DNA of 64,000 nt from Lunatimonas lonarensis (GCF_000390185.1 NZ_AQHR01000091.1:29289-93288), one strand, 5' to 3'. Numbered from the stretch's first letter, positions 1-10,296 are shown. A program made the numbers and translations. The notes: generated by a model not told the origin, from the letters alone.

Positions 1-174
1 AAGAAATAACAAGAAATAAATGCTTCGTAAGATGAGTTTCCAGGCTAAACTTCTCTTTTTTACTTGAAGGCGTTGGTTGATCCGCCAAAAACGGAACAGA
101 TAAAATCCGTATAAAATGGAAAATAGTCCGAATAGAAAGATAGAAAGCCCGTTGCTAGGATATGCCCAAATCAT
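1..174 (-). CDS. Partial membrane protein, probable VWA-domain (Bat-like) N-terminus
   Basis: Only the first 58 codons lie in the window; the gene continues past position 1. The start is the ATG at 174, with an in-frame TAA four codons upstream, so the start is well fixed. The visible protein begins MIWAYPSNG, has a hydrophobic segment at about residues 9-28, a basic linker (RFWRINQRLQVKKRS) and the beginning of a second hydrophobic segment at about residue 47. From memory, this two-helix opening resembles Bacteroidota VWA-domain proteins of the Bat/aerotolerance type, in which the von Willebrand A domain follows the second helix. That domain is off the window, so the family call is tentative and the membrane location is the firmer statement. 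Confidence 0.5.
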   Translation of the reverse strand, partial: MIWAYPSNGLSIFLFGLFSILYGFYLFRFWRINQRLQVKKRSLAWKLILRSIYFLLFL

Positions 175-415
175 GCCCTGAAATTACATATTTAAATATA
201 AAACGAAAGTTGACCTGCTTAATTATTCGATTGGCAAATTTATATGGGCAGCTGTGGAGATGCAACTTTTGCGGGTTAGGATACGAAAATGACCGTTCAT
301 CGTGAACTTCCTACGGTATCTAGCGTTTACATCAAAGTTGAATTAAACTACTTGAAACTTGGGAGAATGAAAGCTGGATCTTTCTTTTCCTTATTTGAAC
401 TTCCAAATCGTATCG

Positions 416-2809
416 ATGAGGCTCTATTACGCGTATTTCCTGGCAGTATCTTTTTGTCTTTTTGGATTTGGAAAAATCAACGCGCAAGAGACTACCTATA
501 TTTCCGGCCAGGTATTTGATAAAGTAACAAGCGAGCCTCTCCCGGGGGCAAATGTATACTGGACTATGGCGGTAAGTAGGGGTGTGGTCAGTGATTTGGA
601 AGGTGGATTTAGCCTCCCGGTCATGTCGCTCCCCGCCGAACTGGTCGTTTCTTTTATTGGCTTCGAGCCAGTAAAGAGGGTGTTGACGGACAAGGACCTT
701 AACCGGGAGCTTAAACTATTCCTTAGCCCGGATGAGGTATCCCTTCAAGAGGTGGTCGTTCGAGAACTTCGGGAAAACAACAACGTGGTAGGGGTTGACA
801 TGGGTAAGACCAGCCTGCCGGTGTCCCTGATCAAAAGTATTCCTGCCCTGTTTGGGGAGGTGGATCTCCTGCGCAGCCTCCAGTTTTTGCCGGGTGTGAA
901 TACAGCCGGAGAGGGTACGACCGGACTTTTTGTGCGGGGAGGGTCAGCTGACCAAAACCTGGTGCAGATCGATGGCGCCCCTATATACAATCCCTCTCAC
1001 TTTTTTGGCTTCTTTTCGGTGTTCAATCCCGACGCACTTGCAGATGTATCCCTGAGCAAGGGGCATATTCCTTCCCGCTATGGAGGTAGGCTGTCGTCCC
1101 TCATCGATGTGTCGCTGAAAGAGGGAAATACCCAGCGAATTCGTGGAGAAGGGGGGATCGGTAGTATCAGTTCCCGTTTGACCGTCGATGGCCCGCTTTT
1201 TTCGGAAAATTCTTCCTTTGTGCTCTCTGGACGAAGGACGTATGCAGATCTTTTCCTAAAGCTCTCGCCAAATGAAAACGTACGTAACAACCAATTGTAC
1301 TTTTATGATACCAGTGGCAAGTTCATGTGGAGGCTGAAGGACCGGGATAAAATCACCCTTTCCAGCTACTATGGAGCTGATTTTCTAGGTGCAGGTGGGC
1401 AGTTCGGACTGGGCTGGGCGAACTGGATTTCCTCTCTCAATTGGACACGGACATTGAAGGAAAACCTCTTTTTGGATGTAAATGGATACCACAGCTATTA
1501 CAATTACGAGATTGCATTTACCAACCCGGATATTGGCTTTGATTGGACGAACAATCTTGCCGAATCCGGTATTAGGGGAGAGGTTCATTATGTGCCTGAG
1601 CAGGGAAAAGACCTCTATGTGGGTGTCCATAGTCAAGTTTACCACTTCTCCCCGGTACAGTTGATACCGCGTCCGGAGAGTGTGATCGATCCGCTGACGA
1701 CAAATTCAAAAACCGCCTGGCAAAACAACCTGTTTGTCAATTGGTCTCAGGATCTTGGGGCAAATCTGTTTTTCGAAGGAGGGATACGATGGAGCCATTA
1801 CCAACAGATCGGGCCCGCCACCGAGTATGTTTACGAAAACCAAGATCCGACCAGTGGAGCTGTGATCGACACTTTGACCTATAAATCCTTGCAACACGTG
1901 AAGACCTACCAGGGGTTAGAGCCGAGGCTGGCGATCAGGTACCTGCTAAATGAAAGTTTATCTCTGAAAGGTTCATACAACCGGAATTTCCAATATGTGC
2001 AAATCGCCACCAATAATTCGGCCGGTCTTCCCATTGACCGATGGACGCCGGCAGGACCCTACATCGCGCCGGTGAGAAGTGACCAAGTATCGATAGGGGC
2101 CTTTAAGAATCTGGATAACAATCGGTTTGAACTTTCGGTGGAAGGATACTACAAGGATTTTGATCAGGTAATAGATCTGAAGCAAGGGGCGAATATTCTT
2201 TTTAGCGACAACTTGGAGACAGAGGTCTTAGCCGGCAGAGGCTGGTCGTATGGCGTTGAGTTTCTTCTCCGGAAAAACGTTGGAAAATCTACCGGATGGT
2301 TGAGTTATACGTGGTCACGAGTTTACCGGCAGATTGATGGCATCAATGAGGACAGGCCCTTTAATCCGCGGTTTGACCGTCCACACGACGTAAGCCTCAT
2401 CGTGAACCACCGGCTGACACCGCGATTGGAGTTGTCGGGAACCTTTGTGTATAGCAGTGGGGTGGCAGTCACCTTTCCGGTGGGATCATACGTAATCGAT
2501 AATCAGCGAGTGCCCTTGTATAGCCCAAGAAGAAACGAAGATCGGTTTCCCGCTTTCCACCGCATGGATCTTTCTGCCAATTTAAAAAACCGTGACAAGG
2601 GCAGGTGGTGGAAAGGTAGTTGGAATTTCAGCGTGTACAATGCGTACAACCGGAAGAACCCCTTCTCCTATCAGTTTACGGATATTTATAATAATGATAT
2701 CACGTTTAATCCGGGACCGGGCAGAGAAGTAACCTCCGTCAGGCCGGGTGTGGTAATGACTTACCTTTTTGGAGTTCTCCCGTCAATAACCTATAATTTC
2801 GAATTTTGA
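416..2809 (+). CDS. TonB-dependent outer-membrane receptor with carboxypeptidase-like N-terminal domain
   Basis: This outer-membrane receptor would take up a ligand across the outer membrane using TonB energy. I chose the ATG at 416 over the one at 395 because it directly precedes a typical signal peptide (MRLYYAYFLAVSFCLFGFG, then NAQ). Residues about 25-110 form a CarboxypepD_reg-like beta-sandwich (SGQVFDKVTSEPLPGANVYW). A plug domain follows at about 115-240 (FVRGGSADQNLVQIDGAPIYN), and the rest is a beta-barrel ending in an aromatic F. At 797 residues it is shorter than SusC proteins and lacks their usual plug signature. A DUF4249 lipoprotein starts one base after the stop, an arrangement common in Bacteroidota. 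The substrate is unknown. Confidence 0.9.
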   Translation: MRLYYAYFLAVSFCLFGFGKINAQETTYISGQVFDKVTSEPLPGANVYWTMAVSRGVVSDLEGGFSLPVMSLPAELVVSFIGFEPVKRVLTDKDLNRELKLFLSPDEVSLQEVVVRELRENNNVVGVDMGKTSLPVSLIKSIPALFGEVDLLRSLQFLPGVNTAGEGTTGLFVRGGSADQNLVQIDGAPIYNPSHFFGFFSVFNPDALADVSLSKGHIPSRYGGRLSSLIDVSLKEGNTQRIRGEGGIGSISSRLTVDGPLFSENSSFVLSGRRTYADLFLKLSPNENVRNNQLYFYDTSGKFMWRLKDRDKITLSSYYGADFLGAGGQFGLGWANWISSLNWTRTLKENLFLDVNGYHSYYNYEIAFTNPDIGFDWTNNLAESGIRGEVHYVPEQGKDLYVGVHSQVYHFSPVQLIPRPESVIDPLTTNSKTAWQNNLFVNWSQDLGANLFFEGGIRWSHYQQIGPATEYVYENQDPTSGAVIDTLTYKSLQHVKTYQGLEPRLAIRYLLNESLSLKGSYNRNFQYVQIATNNSAGLPIDRWTPAGPYIAPVRSDQVSIGAFKNLDNNRFELSVEGYYKDFDQVIDLKQGANILFSDNLETEVLAGRGWSYGVEFLLRKNVGKSTGWLSYTWSRVYRQIDGINEDRPFNPRFDRPHDVSLIVNHRLTPRLELSGTFVYSSGVAVTFPVGSYVIDNQRVPLYSPRRNEDRFPAFHRMDLSANLKNRDKGRWWKGSWNFSVYNAYNRKNPFSYQFTDIYNNDITFNPGPGREVTSVRPGVVMTYLFGVLPSITYNFEF

Positions 2810-2810
2810 G

Positions 2811-3641
2811 ATGAACAAAGTTGGATATTTGATCGGATTGCTGTTTCTGTTGTCGTGCCAGGAGGAAGTTATCCTAGATCTGCGCAATCAGGAGCGGGTT
2901 CCTATCATAGAGGCCTCTTGGACAGATAATCCCTCGCTGAATCGGGTGAAAATTACCTACCCTAGAGACTACTATGATACCCTGGAAAACGAGATCATTA
3001 ATGACGCGGAGGTTTGGGTATCCAACCTTACCTCCGGAGAGGAAATTCCCTTTTCCTTTTCGGAAGATTTTCGCCGTTACCTTCCCCGGAGGTACTTTGC
3101 GGGCAGACGGGGTGATTCCTATCAGCTTACCGTGAAGCTGGGAGACCGTATTTTTCAGTCTGAGGGAACCTTGCTACACCCTCCGTCATTGGATAGTATC
3201 ACCTATCAGTTCAGGGAGGAGCGCTTGTTTTCCGATGAAGGGTATTACCTAACGGTGTTCGGGAAAATCCCATTTATCGAAGATAACTATTACCGGGTGC
3301 GCATCACCCGCAACGACACGCTCCTCAGTGGACGTCAGGATTACTTGTTGTTCGACGATACTTTTGGAACTTCCATCCTTGACAATGGTTTTGAGCTAAA
3401 CGGATTTACCTTTCGGGCTGGGGATCGGGTCAAACTGGAACTTTTTAGGCTTAACCGATCGGCGTTTGATTTTCTCAACGACCTGGTCAACCTCCTTTTT
3501 AACGACGGGGGTCTATTTAGTCCGCCACCCCAAAACCCTAGGAGCAATATCCGTGTGGTTCAGGGCCCAGGTCGGGTAGAGGGGTATTTTAAGGTAGCCT
3601 CCGTCCTAAGCGAAACGGTGATCATAGCCGGAGACCAATAG
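2811..3641 (+). CDS. DUF4249 family lipoprotein
   Basis: This is a 276-residue surface or periplasmic lipoprotein. The signal peptide ends in LLFLLSC, making Cys16 the likely lipidated residue. The body is beta-rich, with the DUF4249 pattern near the start (VPIIEASWTDNPSLNRVKIT) and charged aromatic repeats such as GRRGDSYQLTV. DUF4249 proteins are usually encoded directly after a TonB-dependent receptor. Here the ATG begins one base after the receptor's TGA, so the two are almost certainly cotranscribed and probably act together at the outer membrane. Its biochemical role is not established. The next gene is on the opposite strand and its stop lies 12 bases away. Confidence 0.85.
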   Translation: MNKVGYLIGLLFLLSCQEEVILDLRNQERVPIIEASWTDNPSLNRVKITYPRDYYDTLENEIINDAEVWVSNLTSGEEIPFSFSEDFRRYLPRRYFAGRRGDSYQLTVKLGDRIFQSEGTLLHPPSLDSITYQFREERLFSDEGYYLTVFGKIPFIEDNYYRVRITRNDTLLSGRQDYLLFDDTFGTSILDNGFELNGFTFRAGDRVKLELFRLNRSAFDFLNDLVNLLFNDGGLFSPPPQNPRSNIRVVQGPGRVEGYFKVASVLSETVIIAGDQ

Positions 3642-3652
3642 CTGCCGAGCAA

Positions 3653-6600
3653 TTACTCTTTCGATTTATTGGTTGATTTCAAGTTGCGAAGCTCTTCTTT
3701 GCTGTAGGCAATTTTTGTCACCAGGACAAACAAGATGGGTACCAGTGAAATCGTAAAGAAGGTGGCCGTGAGCATTCCTCCCAGCACGGTCCATCCGATC
3801 GTTTGCCTTGCTACCGAACCCGCCCCACCGGCAAATGCCAAGGGTACCACTCCAAGTATAAATGCAAAAGAGGTCATTAAAATGGGACGCAGTCGCAAGG
3901 ACGCGGCAATAGTTGCCGCCTTTTTGATGGACATTCCCCGATCCACTCGATCTTTGGCGTACTCCACGATCAGTATCGCGTTTTTTGCCGCCAGTGCGAT
4001 CAGCGTCAACAATCCAATTTGGGCGTAAACGTTGTTTGTAAGGGAAGGAAAAAGCGTCAGTGTAAGCATCGCACCAAACACCCCTGAAGGCACAGCCAAC
4101 ATCACCGAAAAGGGTACAGACCAGCTTTCGTAAAGAGCCGTTAGGCACAGGAAAACGAAAACAATGGACAGCAAAAAGATGATCATTGTGCTTCCGCCGG
4201 AATTAATCTCCTCTCTACTGATGCCGGAAAAGTCAATATTCAGTCCTGCCGGCAAGGTGGAGGCGATTTGCCGTATCCGCTCGATGGCTTGTCCGGAACT
4301 GTAGCCGCTGGCAGCGTCGCCGTTTACCGTAGCAGACCGAAAAAGGTTGAAGTGGCTGATCAGCGGAGCATTTTCGACCAGCTCGGTTTCTACAAGGTTA
4401 CTGATCGGGGTCATTTGCCCTCGGTTGTTTTTGACGAAGAAGTTCCGGAGCGCTCCCAGATCTTCCCGGAACATGGTATCCGCTTGGGCAACCACACGGA
4501 AATTGCGACCATAAAGGATAAAATCATTGACATAGATGCTGCCTAGGTAGGTCTGTAGGGTCAAAAAGGCGTCACCTATATTCACTCCCTGCCTCGCAGC
4601 CTTGTCTCTGTCCAGGTTTATTTTATAGGCAGGGGTCGACGCACTGAAAAAGCTGAATGCATTGGAAATTTCATCCGACTGGTTGAGCGCTCGCACAAAG
4701 TCCTGGAGGCCTGCTTCAAACTCCTGTATGCTCAAGGTGCCCTCCATTTCCTGGAATACCACGCTGAAGCCGGAGGTGCTGCCTAGACCGGGTATGGCGG
4801 CAGGTGCTACGATAACGATCGAAGCCTCCGGAAGTTTTTGGGCCAATTCTGAAAGCAGTCGATCTCTGATCGCAAATGCCCCCTGTCCTTTTCCCTTTCG
4901 CTCACTCCAGGGTTTCAACTGACAAAATACCGTTCCACTGTTTGACTTACTTGAAAAGTTGACGGCATTTAACCCGGTTACCGCAGTGAAATGAAAGATG
5001 TCTTCCTCCTCTCCGAGTATATCCATCAGTTTGTTGATCGTCTCCAAACTCCGGGCAGTCGAGGCTCCCTCTGGAAGCTCATAGGTCACAAAAAGCCTTC
5101 CCTCATCTTCATTGGGAATAAAACCTGTCGGTTTTTGGTTAAACAAGAACCAGGTCAAAACGCCCAGCCCCAACAGACCAATCAGAAAAACGCCTGTGTA
5201 GGAATAGCTTTTATGAACCAATTCTTCATAGCGGGTATTGGCGGCATCAAATTTCCGGTTAAACCAATAGAAAAAACGTCCCAGCCCCTTGGACCGCTTG
5301 CTGATGGAAGAAGGTTTTAGAATCAGTGAGCATAAAGCAGGTGTGAGGGAAAGGGCTACAAATCCAGAGATGATCCCCGAAGCGGCAACGGCCATGGCAA
5401 ACTGCTGGTATAGCCTTCCGACGATTCCGGGAATAAAGCCCACCGGAATGAACACGGCTGCGACAATCAGGGACATCGCTACTACCGGCCCGGCAATATC
5501 TCCCATGGCTTTTTTGACGGCCTCTTTGGCTGATATTCCCTCGCGCTCCATGTAGGCCATGGTGGCTTCCACTACTACAATGGCGTCGTCCACCACGATC
5601 CCGATGGCTAGGACAAAACCGAAAAGCGTCAGGTTATTGATCGAAAAGCCGAGTGGAAGAAAAAGGGCGAATGTACCAATGATCGAAACCGGTATGATCA
5701 AAATGGGAATCAAGGTACTTCGCCAGTTTTGAAGGAAAATAAAAACGACGAAAGACACCAGAAGAAGCGCAATGATAAGGGTTTCTATAACCTCTCCAAT
5801 GGAAACCCTGACCACCGATGCGGATTCAAAAGGTATAACGTAATCGACATCACTCGGAAAGGCCTTGCGCAGCCGTTCCATGGTTTCGATAATGCCTTCT
5901 TCTACATCCAGAATGTTACTGTCCGGTGTTTGAAAGATGATTAGGTAGGCTGCCGGCTTTTTATCGGTAAAATTATTGACACTGTAGTCAAACCTACCCA
6001 GTTCTACCCTCGCTACATCTCTCAAATAGACTATGCGACCATCCTCTTCTGACACCTTTAGGATCACATTTTCAAATTCCTCCTGCGTTTCGAGCCGGCC
6101 ATTGGTAAACAGGGTGTATTCAAACGCTTGGTATCCCCGTTGGGGTGGGGTGCCTATCGAACCGGCGGCAACCTGAATGTTCTGTTCACGCAGGGCCGCG
6201 GTGATCTCGCTGGCGGTGATGCCCAGTTGGAAAAGCTTGTCAGGTTGGAGCCAAATCCTCATGCTGAAATCCTGTGCTCGAGTAAAAATATCGCCCACTC
6301 CCGGGACACGTAAAAGCTCGTCTTTCACGTAGATGTTTGCGTAGTTGTTCAGAAAATCGATGCCATGACTGCCCTCCGGAGAAAAAAGAGACACGATCAA
6401 CAACAAGCTTGGATTTCGTTGACGGATAGTGATCCCAAGCCTGCGCACCTCTTCCGGAAGAAAGGGTTCCGCTACATTGATCCTATTTTGGACTTCAACA
6501 GCCGCTGCATTTATATCTGTTCCTACCTCAAAGGTGATATTAATGGTCAACAGACCTTCGTTGCTGCTGGTACTCTCCAGGTAAGCCATTCCGGGTGTAC

Positions 6601-6814
6601 CGTTGATCTGTGTTTCCAGGGGGGTTGCCACCGTGCGTTCGATCGTCTCGGCGTCTGCACCGGTATAGGTGGCAGAAACCTGAATCACGGGCGGGGTGAT
6701 GCGAGGGTATTGGGATACAGGAAGATTTACGATGGCAATGGTGCCCAGTAACAGGATTACGAGCGAAATCACAATCGCTGCATTGGGCCGGTCAATAAAG
6801 AAAGCAGAGATCAT
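3653..6814 (-). CDS. RND efflux pump, inner-membrane permease (HAE1/AcrB type)
   Basis: This 1053-residue inner-membrane proton-driven pump exports drugs or other amphiphiles through a tripartite channel. Its length matches AcrB-like pumps. It starts with the usual N-terminal helix (MISAFFIDRPNAAIVISLV). The proton-relay pair Asp409-Asp410 lies in GIVVDDAIVVVEA and the partner lysine in LAAKNAILIVEYA. There are twelve predicted membrane helices with two large periplasmic porter loops. The start overlaps the adaptor stop by four bases (ATGA), so translation is coupled. Gene order in transcription is TolC-like, adaptor, pump. No local regulator is visible, and the substrate cannot be read from sequence. 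Confidence 0.95.
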   Translation of the reverse strand: MISAFFIDRPNAAIVISLVILLLGTIAIVNLPVSQYPRITPPVIQVSATYTGADAETIERTVATPLETQINGTPGMAYLESTSSNEGLLTINITFEVGTDINAAAVEVQNRINVAEPFLPEEVRRLGITIRQRNPSLLLIVSLFSPEGSHGIDFLNNYANIYVKDELLRVPGVGDIFTRAQDFSMRIWLQPDKLFQLGITASEITAALREQNIQVAAGSIGTPPQRGYQAFEYTLFTNGRLETQEEFENVILKVSEEDGRIVYLRDVARVELGRFDYSVNNFTDKKPAAYLIIFQTPDSNILDVEEGIIETMERLRKAFPSDVDYVIPFESASVVRVSIGEVIETLIIALLLVSFVVFIFLQNWRSTLIPILIIPVSIIGTFALFLPLGFSINNLTLFGFVLAIGIVVDDAIVVVEATMAYMEREGISAKEAVKKAMGDIAGPVVAMSLIVAAVFIPVGFIPGIVGRLYQQFAMAVAASGIISGFVALSLTPALCSLILKPSSISKRSKGLGRFFYWFNRKFDAANTRYEELVHKSYSYTGVFLIGLLGLGVLTWFLFNQKPTGFIPNEDEGRLFVTYELPEGASTARSLETINKLMDILGEEEDIFHFTAVTGLNAVNFSSKSNSGTVFCQLKPWSERKGKGQGAFAIRDRLLSELAQKLPEASIVIVAPAAIPGLGSTSGFSVVFQEMEGTLSIQEFEAGLQDFVRALNQSDEISNAFSFFSASTPAYKINLDRDKAARQGVNIGDAFLTLQTYLGSIYVNDFILYGRNFRVVAQADTMFREDLGALRNFFVKNNRGQMTPISNLVETELVENAPLISHFNLFRSATVNGDAASGYSSGQAIERIRQIASTLPAGLNIDFSGISREEINSGGSTMIIFLLSIVFVFLCLTALYESWSVPFSVMLAVPSGVFGAMLTLTLFPSLTNNVYAQIGLLTLIALAAKNAILIVEYAKDRVDRGMSIKKAATIAASLRLRPILMTSFAFILGVVPLAFAGGAGSVARQTIGWTVLGGMLTATFFTISLVPILFVLVTKIAYSKEELRNLKSTNKSKE

Positions 6815-7908
6815 GGTTTTTGCTCCGTTTTGATTTGAATGGAGTCTCCATCAGCCAGACGCTGAATACCACTGACGATCACTTTCTGTCCTTCGGTAAG
6901 TCCTTCCTCGATGACGATCCGGTCTTTTGTACGAATGCCCGTTTGAACCCGAACTTGTTGGGCGGTACCTTCTAAGGCGATAAATACATAGATTTCACCG
7001 AGCCTCTCCACAACTGCTTTGTGGGGAACCGTCAATTTTGGCCCTGCAGCGGGTCGACGAATGGTTAGCCGGTTGCTCATTCCCGGTTTTAATGAACCTT
7101 CGGGATTCGGGAAACTCAACCGGATTCGAATGGTTCCTGTACCCGGGTCAACCGCCCGATCGATGTTCTCAATTTTTCCCGCATGTGGGTACCGCTCGCC
7201 GTTTGCCAATGTCAATTGGAATACGGAATCCCGGATCACGGCATCCGTTTCTTTTTCCATATTTAGGTAAAAAGGAACGGACCGCTCCTCGGCAAAAAAA
7301 TCCAACCCAATGGGGTCGTTTGAACTGATGATATTTAGCGGGGTCTGACCGGGACTGACCAACGCACCGAGCCGCACCGACGAGAAACCGATGGTGCCAT
7401 CAAATGGAGCCCGAATGGTGGCGTAGTCTAGGTTTACCTTGGCATTTTCCACCTCAGCCAGGGCACTGAATACCTCCTGTTCGGCATTTGTCAGCGCCGT
7501 AAGCGCGTCGTCATAGATTTGCGTGGCAACGGCGTTTCCTTCTTTCAGTCTTTGATATCGGTTTACATCCCTCTGCAGCCGCTCTAAGTTGGACTGCGCG
7601 ATGCGTAATCTAGAGTCAGCTTGGTTGAGTGAAGCTTTGTACCTGGTTTGGTCGATTCGATATAGGATCTGGCCTTTCTTGACTTGCTGGCCGTCCTTTA
7701 CTGCAATTTCCATTACGTAGCCCACTACATCGGCCCGTAGCTCAACTTCCTTAAGCGCAACTACGGTACCCGGATAGCTGTTTTCTTCCACCACAGGATC
7801 TACCGTTACCTGGTCCACCGTAACCGTTTTTGGGGTCACCGTTTTTGGCTCCTGTTTGGTACAACCGAAGCAGGCGAGTATGGTCAGGTATATAGCTATT
7901 TTTTTCAT
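6811..7908 (-). CDS. RND efflux periplasmic adaptor (membrane fusion protein)
   Basis: This 365-residue periplasmic adaptor links the pump encoded downstream to the TolC-like channel encoded upstream. The N-terminus (MKKIAIYLTILACFGC) looks like a lipoprotein signal with Cys16 as a possible lipidation site, although the lipobox is not ideal. A split biotinyl-lipoyl domain (GTVVALKEVELRADVVGYV, then TIRAPFDGTIGFSSVRLGA) brackets an alpha-helical hairpin at about residues 90-160. Beta-barrel and membrane-proximal domains follow (NGERYPHAGKIENIDRAVD). Its stop overlaps the pump start. This is the standard layout of an HlyD/AcrA-type adaptor. Confidence 0.93.
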   Translation of the reverse strand: MKKIAIYLTILACFGCTKQEPKTVTPKTVTVDQVTVDPVVEENSYPGTVVALKEVELRADVVGYVMEIAVKDGQQVKKGQILYRIDQTRYKASLNQADSRLRIAQSNLERLQRDVNRYQRLKEGNAVATQIYDDALTALTNAEQEVFSALAEVENAKVNLDYATIRAPFDGTIGFSSVRLGALVSPGQTPLNIISSNDPIGLDFFAEERSVPFYLNMEKETDAVIRDSVFQLTLANGERYPHAGKIENIDRAVDPGTGTIRIRLSFPNPEGSLKPGMSNRLTIRRPAAGPKLTVPHKAVVERLGEIYVFIALEGTAQQVRVQTGIRTKDRIVIEEGLTEGQKVIVSGIQRLADGDSIQIKTEQKP

Positions 7909-8021
7909 TTTCTATTTCTTCATAGGGGTATTATCGAATCTTTGCTTTCATGCTGCCCACCTAACTTTTGGTATGTCCGCCGGGGACTACTTTCATCCCC
8001 AGATTTTTCGGGTCATTCAGC

Positions 8022-9353
8022 TTATGGCTGTATGTCTCCCCGGGCCCTTTCCAGCGACACTTTACTGGTTAGCACACCGAAAAGGGAGCGGTAGAAATTG
8101 ATTCTAGCGGTACGTAGATCCGTTTCAGCCACGATGACTTCCAGAAAATTCTTGAGACCCTCTTCGTATTGGAGGCTAATTATCCCATAGATCTCCTCTG
8201 CCAAAGCCTTGTTAGATTCCTGTGTTTTCAGTTGGTACAGGTTTTTCTTGTACTGGCTCAACGCTTCCCGCCACTCGCTACTCATTGCGTTTACCAATTC
8301 TGCTTTTTCAAGTTCGATATTTTGCAATTTTAGGCCCGCGACACTGATGTCGTGTTGCCTTCGTCCACCTTGGAACAAAGGATATGTCAGCCTTAATCCC
8401 ATCAGCGAAAAGGGATAGGCTTGGTTGTACAGTTCACCACCCACCGGGCTTAAAAAGAGTACGTTGTAGTTATAAAACGCAGACAGAGAGGGAAGGTATT
8501 TTCGCTTTTCATACCGCAATTCCTGGGCCTGCAAGATCTGCTGGGTTTGGATCAATTGGTACTCAATGCGGTGCTCGGGTTGGACGGTTGCGCTGGTATC
8601 CGAGTACACTTGTTGTAAAAGGTCTTCGTACGAAGCTTGGAGGCTGATGTCCGTGGAGGCGTGCCTTCCCAACAGTGCATTTAAATGCGCTTTTCTGGAT
8701 GCTACATCTTCCTCGTACTGATAGAGGGCAGCCTGAGTGTTTTGCAGGGTCATCAGTGCCCGTTTATAATCTACTTGGTCTGTAAGTCCTGCCTCGTACA
8801 TCAGGGAGGCGTCTTCAAGTTGCTTGCGTTGCCTTCTGAGGTCTTCTTTGGTTAGCCCTACCTGTTCTTGGGCAAGCAAAACATTGTAAAACGACTGGGT
8901 TACAGCCACGATGAGTTCTATCTTGAACTCTTGCAGGAGTTGATCTGCTTGCTTTCGCTGTTCGTTGGACTGCTGACGGTAAAAGATCAGTTCATTGTTG
9001 ATCAGCTGTTGATCGGCCGAAAAACTTACACTCGAATTGAAAGGCACTCCTGTCCTCACCTCTTGAAATTCACCTGACTCGGGGTTGTTGAAGTCGGGGA
9101 AGATGGCTACCGGCTGGCTAAAGTAGCGATTATAGTCGCCCACGATTCCGAGCTGGGGGAGCCACCCAGAGAGATTGGACTTGACCTGATGGTCGGTGAT
9201 AAGCCGTTGGTTTTCGAAATGTTTCAGTACCGGGTTATTTTCCTTGGCAATTTCCAGTACGGCTTCGAGGTCCAAATCCTGTTGCTGTGCTTCCAACCGC
9301 CCGGACATTCCCAGCCAGCAGGCCAAAACAGCATAGAATAGGTATTTCGCCAT
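8022..9353 (-). CDS. TolC family outer-membrane efflux channel
   Basis: This 443-residue protein is the outer-membrane channel of the tripartite efflux system. It has a signal peptide (MAKYLFYAVLACWLGMSGRLEAQ) and two repeated halves rich in long coiled helices, typical of the OEP/TolC fold (VTQSFYNVLLAQEQVGLTKEDLRRQRKQLEDA in the first half, with an equivalent helix near residue 390). It is first in the efflux operon, 113 bases ahead of the adaptor. The gap on the plus strand holds only a weak GGGGA/TCCCC inverted repeat. Its position fixes its role better than sequence alone could. Confidence 0.92.
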   Translation of the reverse strand: MAKYLFYAVLACWLGMSGRLEAQQQDLDLEAVLEIAKENNPVLKHFENQRLITDHQVKSNLSGWLPQLGIVGDYNRYFSQPVAIFPDFNNPESGEFQEVRTGVPFNSSVSFSADQQLINNELIFYRQQSNEQRKQADQLLQEFKIELIVAVTQSFYNVLLAQEQVGLTKEDLRRQRKQLEDASLMYEAGLTDQVDYKRALMTLQNTQAALYQYEEDVASRKAHLNALLGRHASTDISLQASYEDLLQQVYSDTSATVQPEHRIEYQLIQTQQILQAQELRYEKRKYLPSLSAFYNYNVLFLSPVGGELYNQAYPFSLMGLRLTYPLFQGGRRQHDISVAGLKLQNIELEKAELVNAMSSEWREALSQYKKNLYQLKTQESNKALAEEIYGIISLQYEEGLKNFLEVIVAETDLRTARINFYRSLFGVLTSKVSLERARGDIQP

Positions 9354-9453
9354 GGTTTATAAAAAGTTTCCGCCCAACACCAACTGGTAGGGCTGCGTTC
9401 GTGCGGTCTTAGATGGTTTTTTCTGATCAGTTTGGCTACGCAAGTTAGTTCAT

Positions 9454-10296
9454 TTATTGCTCCAAGGAAAACTTTGCCACCCATTTCGCACTTTTTTCCC
9501 AAAGGTCATCCCGTAATTTTTTGGACGATGCGAGGCGGGAGGTGGAGGATGGTCGGCTTTTTCGGAAGTAGCTACCCGCCCATTGATCTTTAAGCTCAGC
9601 GGTAGCCAGATAAATGCTGGTTTTGGCACCTGTTTTCGCATCGATCATAAACGGAGTCGCCATTTTTAACAACCACTTAAAGACACCCCCATGCTGGCCT
9701 CCAAAGTTCGTCTTTACTACTCCCGGGTGTAGGGAATAGGCCCTGAGTCCCTGAGGACCGTATTTCTCCTGAAGCGATTTGGTGAAAAGAATGTTAAAGA
9801 GCTTGGCATTGGCGTAGGCTGGGAACGAGCTGAAGTATTCGGTCGCATTAAGCCTTTCAAATTTTGGATTGGCTGCCCGGTGCGCTTCGGAACTAACATT
9901 GATTACCCTGGCACCCGTCCCATTAAGCAACAAAGGGAGTAGATGTTGGGTCAATAAAAAATGACCCAAATGGTTTACTTGGAAGGTGGTCTCAAAGCCA
10001 TCGGGCGTGATAGAGGCTTCCGGGAAAATCCCGCCAGCATTGTTTATCAAAACGTTCACGGTTTTGGTTTGAAGGCGAACTCGTTCCGCAGCGGCGATAA
10101 CCGAGGAAAGATCCTCCAGGTCGCAATGTATGATTTCGAATTTTTCGCGCGGATAGGTTTGGGTCAGTTCTGCCAGCAGGGACGCTGCTTTTTCGGTATT
10201 TCTTGCCAACAAAAACAGTCTCTCAAAGGTTGGAGCGAGCCCTTTAACTGTTTCTGCTCCTATTCCGGAAGTCCCTCCGGTGATGACTACGTTCAT
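9454..10296 (-). CDS. Short-chain dehydrogenase/reductase (retinol dehydrogenase-like)
   Basis: This 280-residue cytosolic NAD(P)-dependent oxidoreductase has an N-terminal Rossmann motif TGGTSGIG at residues 6-13. It also has NNAG at 85-88, a catalytic serine in VINVSSEAH (135-136) and the YxxxK pair Tyr161/Lys165 in YANAKLFN. The long loop before the tyrosine (NPKFERLNATEYFSSFPA) is typical of the retinol dehydrogenase-like branch. It lies 100 bases upstream of the efflux operon on the same strand, so readthrough is possible. A functional link to efflux is not shown, and the substrate is unknown. Confidence 0.88.
   Translation of the reverse strand: MNVVITGGTSGIGAETVKGLAPTFERLFLLARNTEKAASLLAELTQTYPREKFEIIHCDLEDLSSVIAAAERVRLQTKTVNVLINNAGGIFPEASITPDGFETTFQVNHLGHFLLTQHLLPLLLNGTGARVINVSSEAHRAANPKFERLNATEYFSSFPAYANAKLFNILFTKSLQEKYGPQGLRAYSLHPGVVKTNFGGQHGGVFKWLLKMATPFMIDAKTGAKTSIYLATAELKDQWAGSYFRKSRPSSTSRLASSKKLRDDLWEKSAKWVAKFSLEQ

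Noticed and set aside
289..519. Open frame of 76 codons before the TonB receptor
   Set aside because: It overlaps the receptor's signal-peptide region in another frame and has no recognisable feature.
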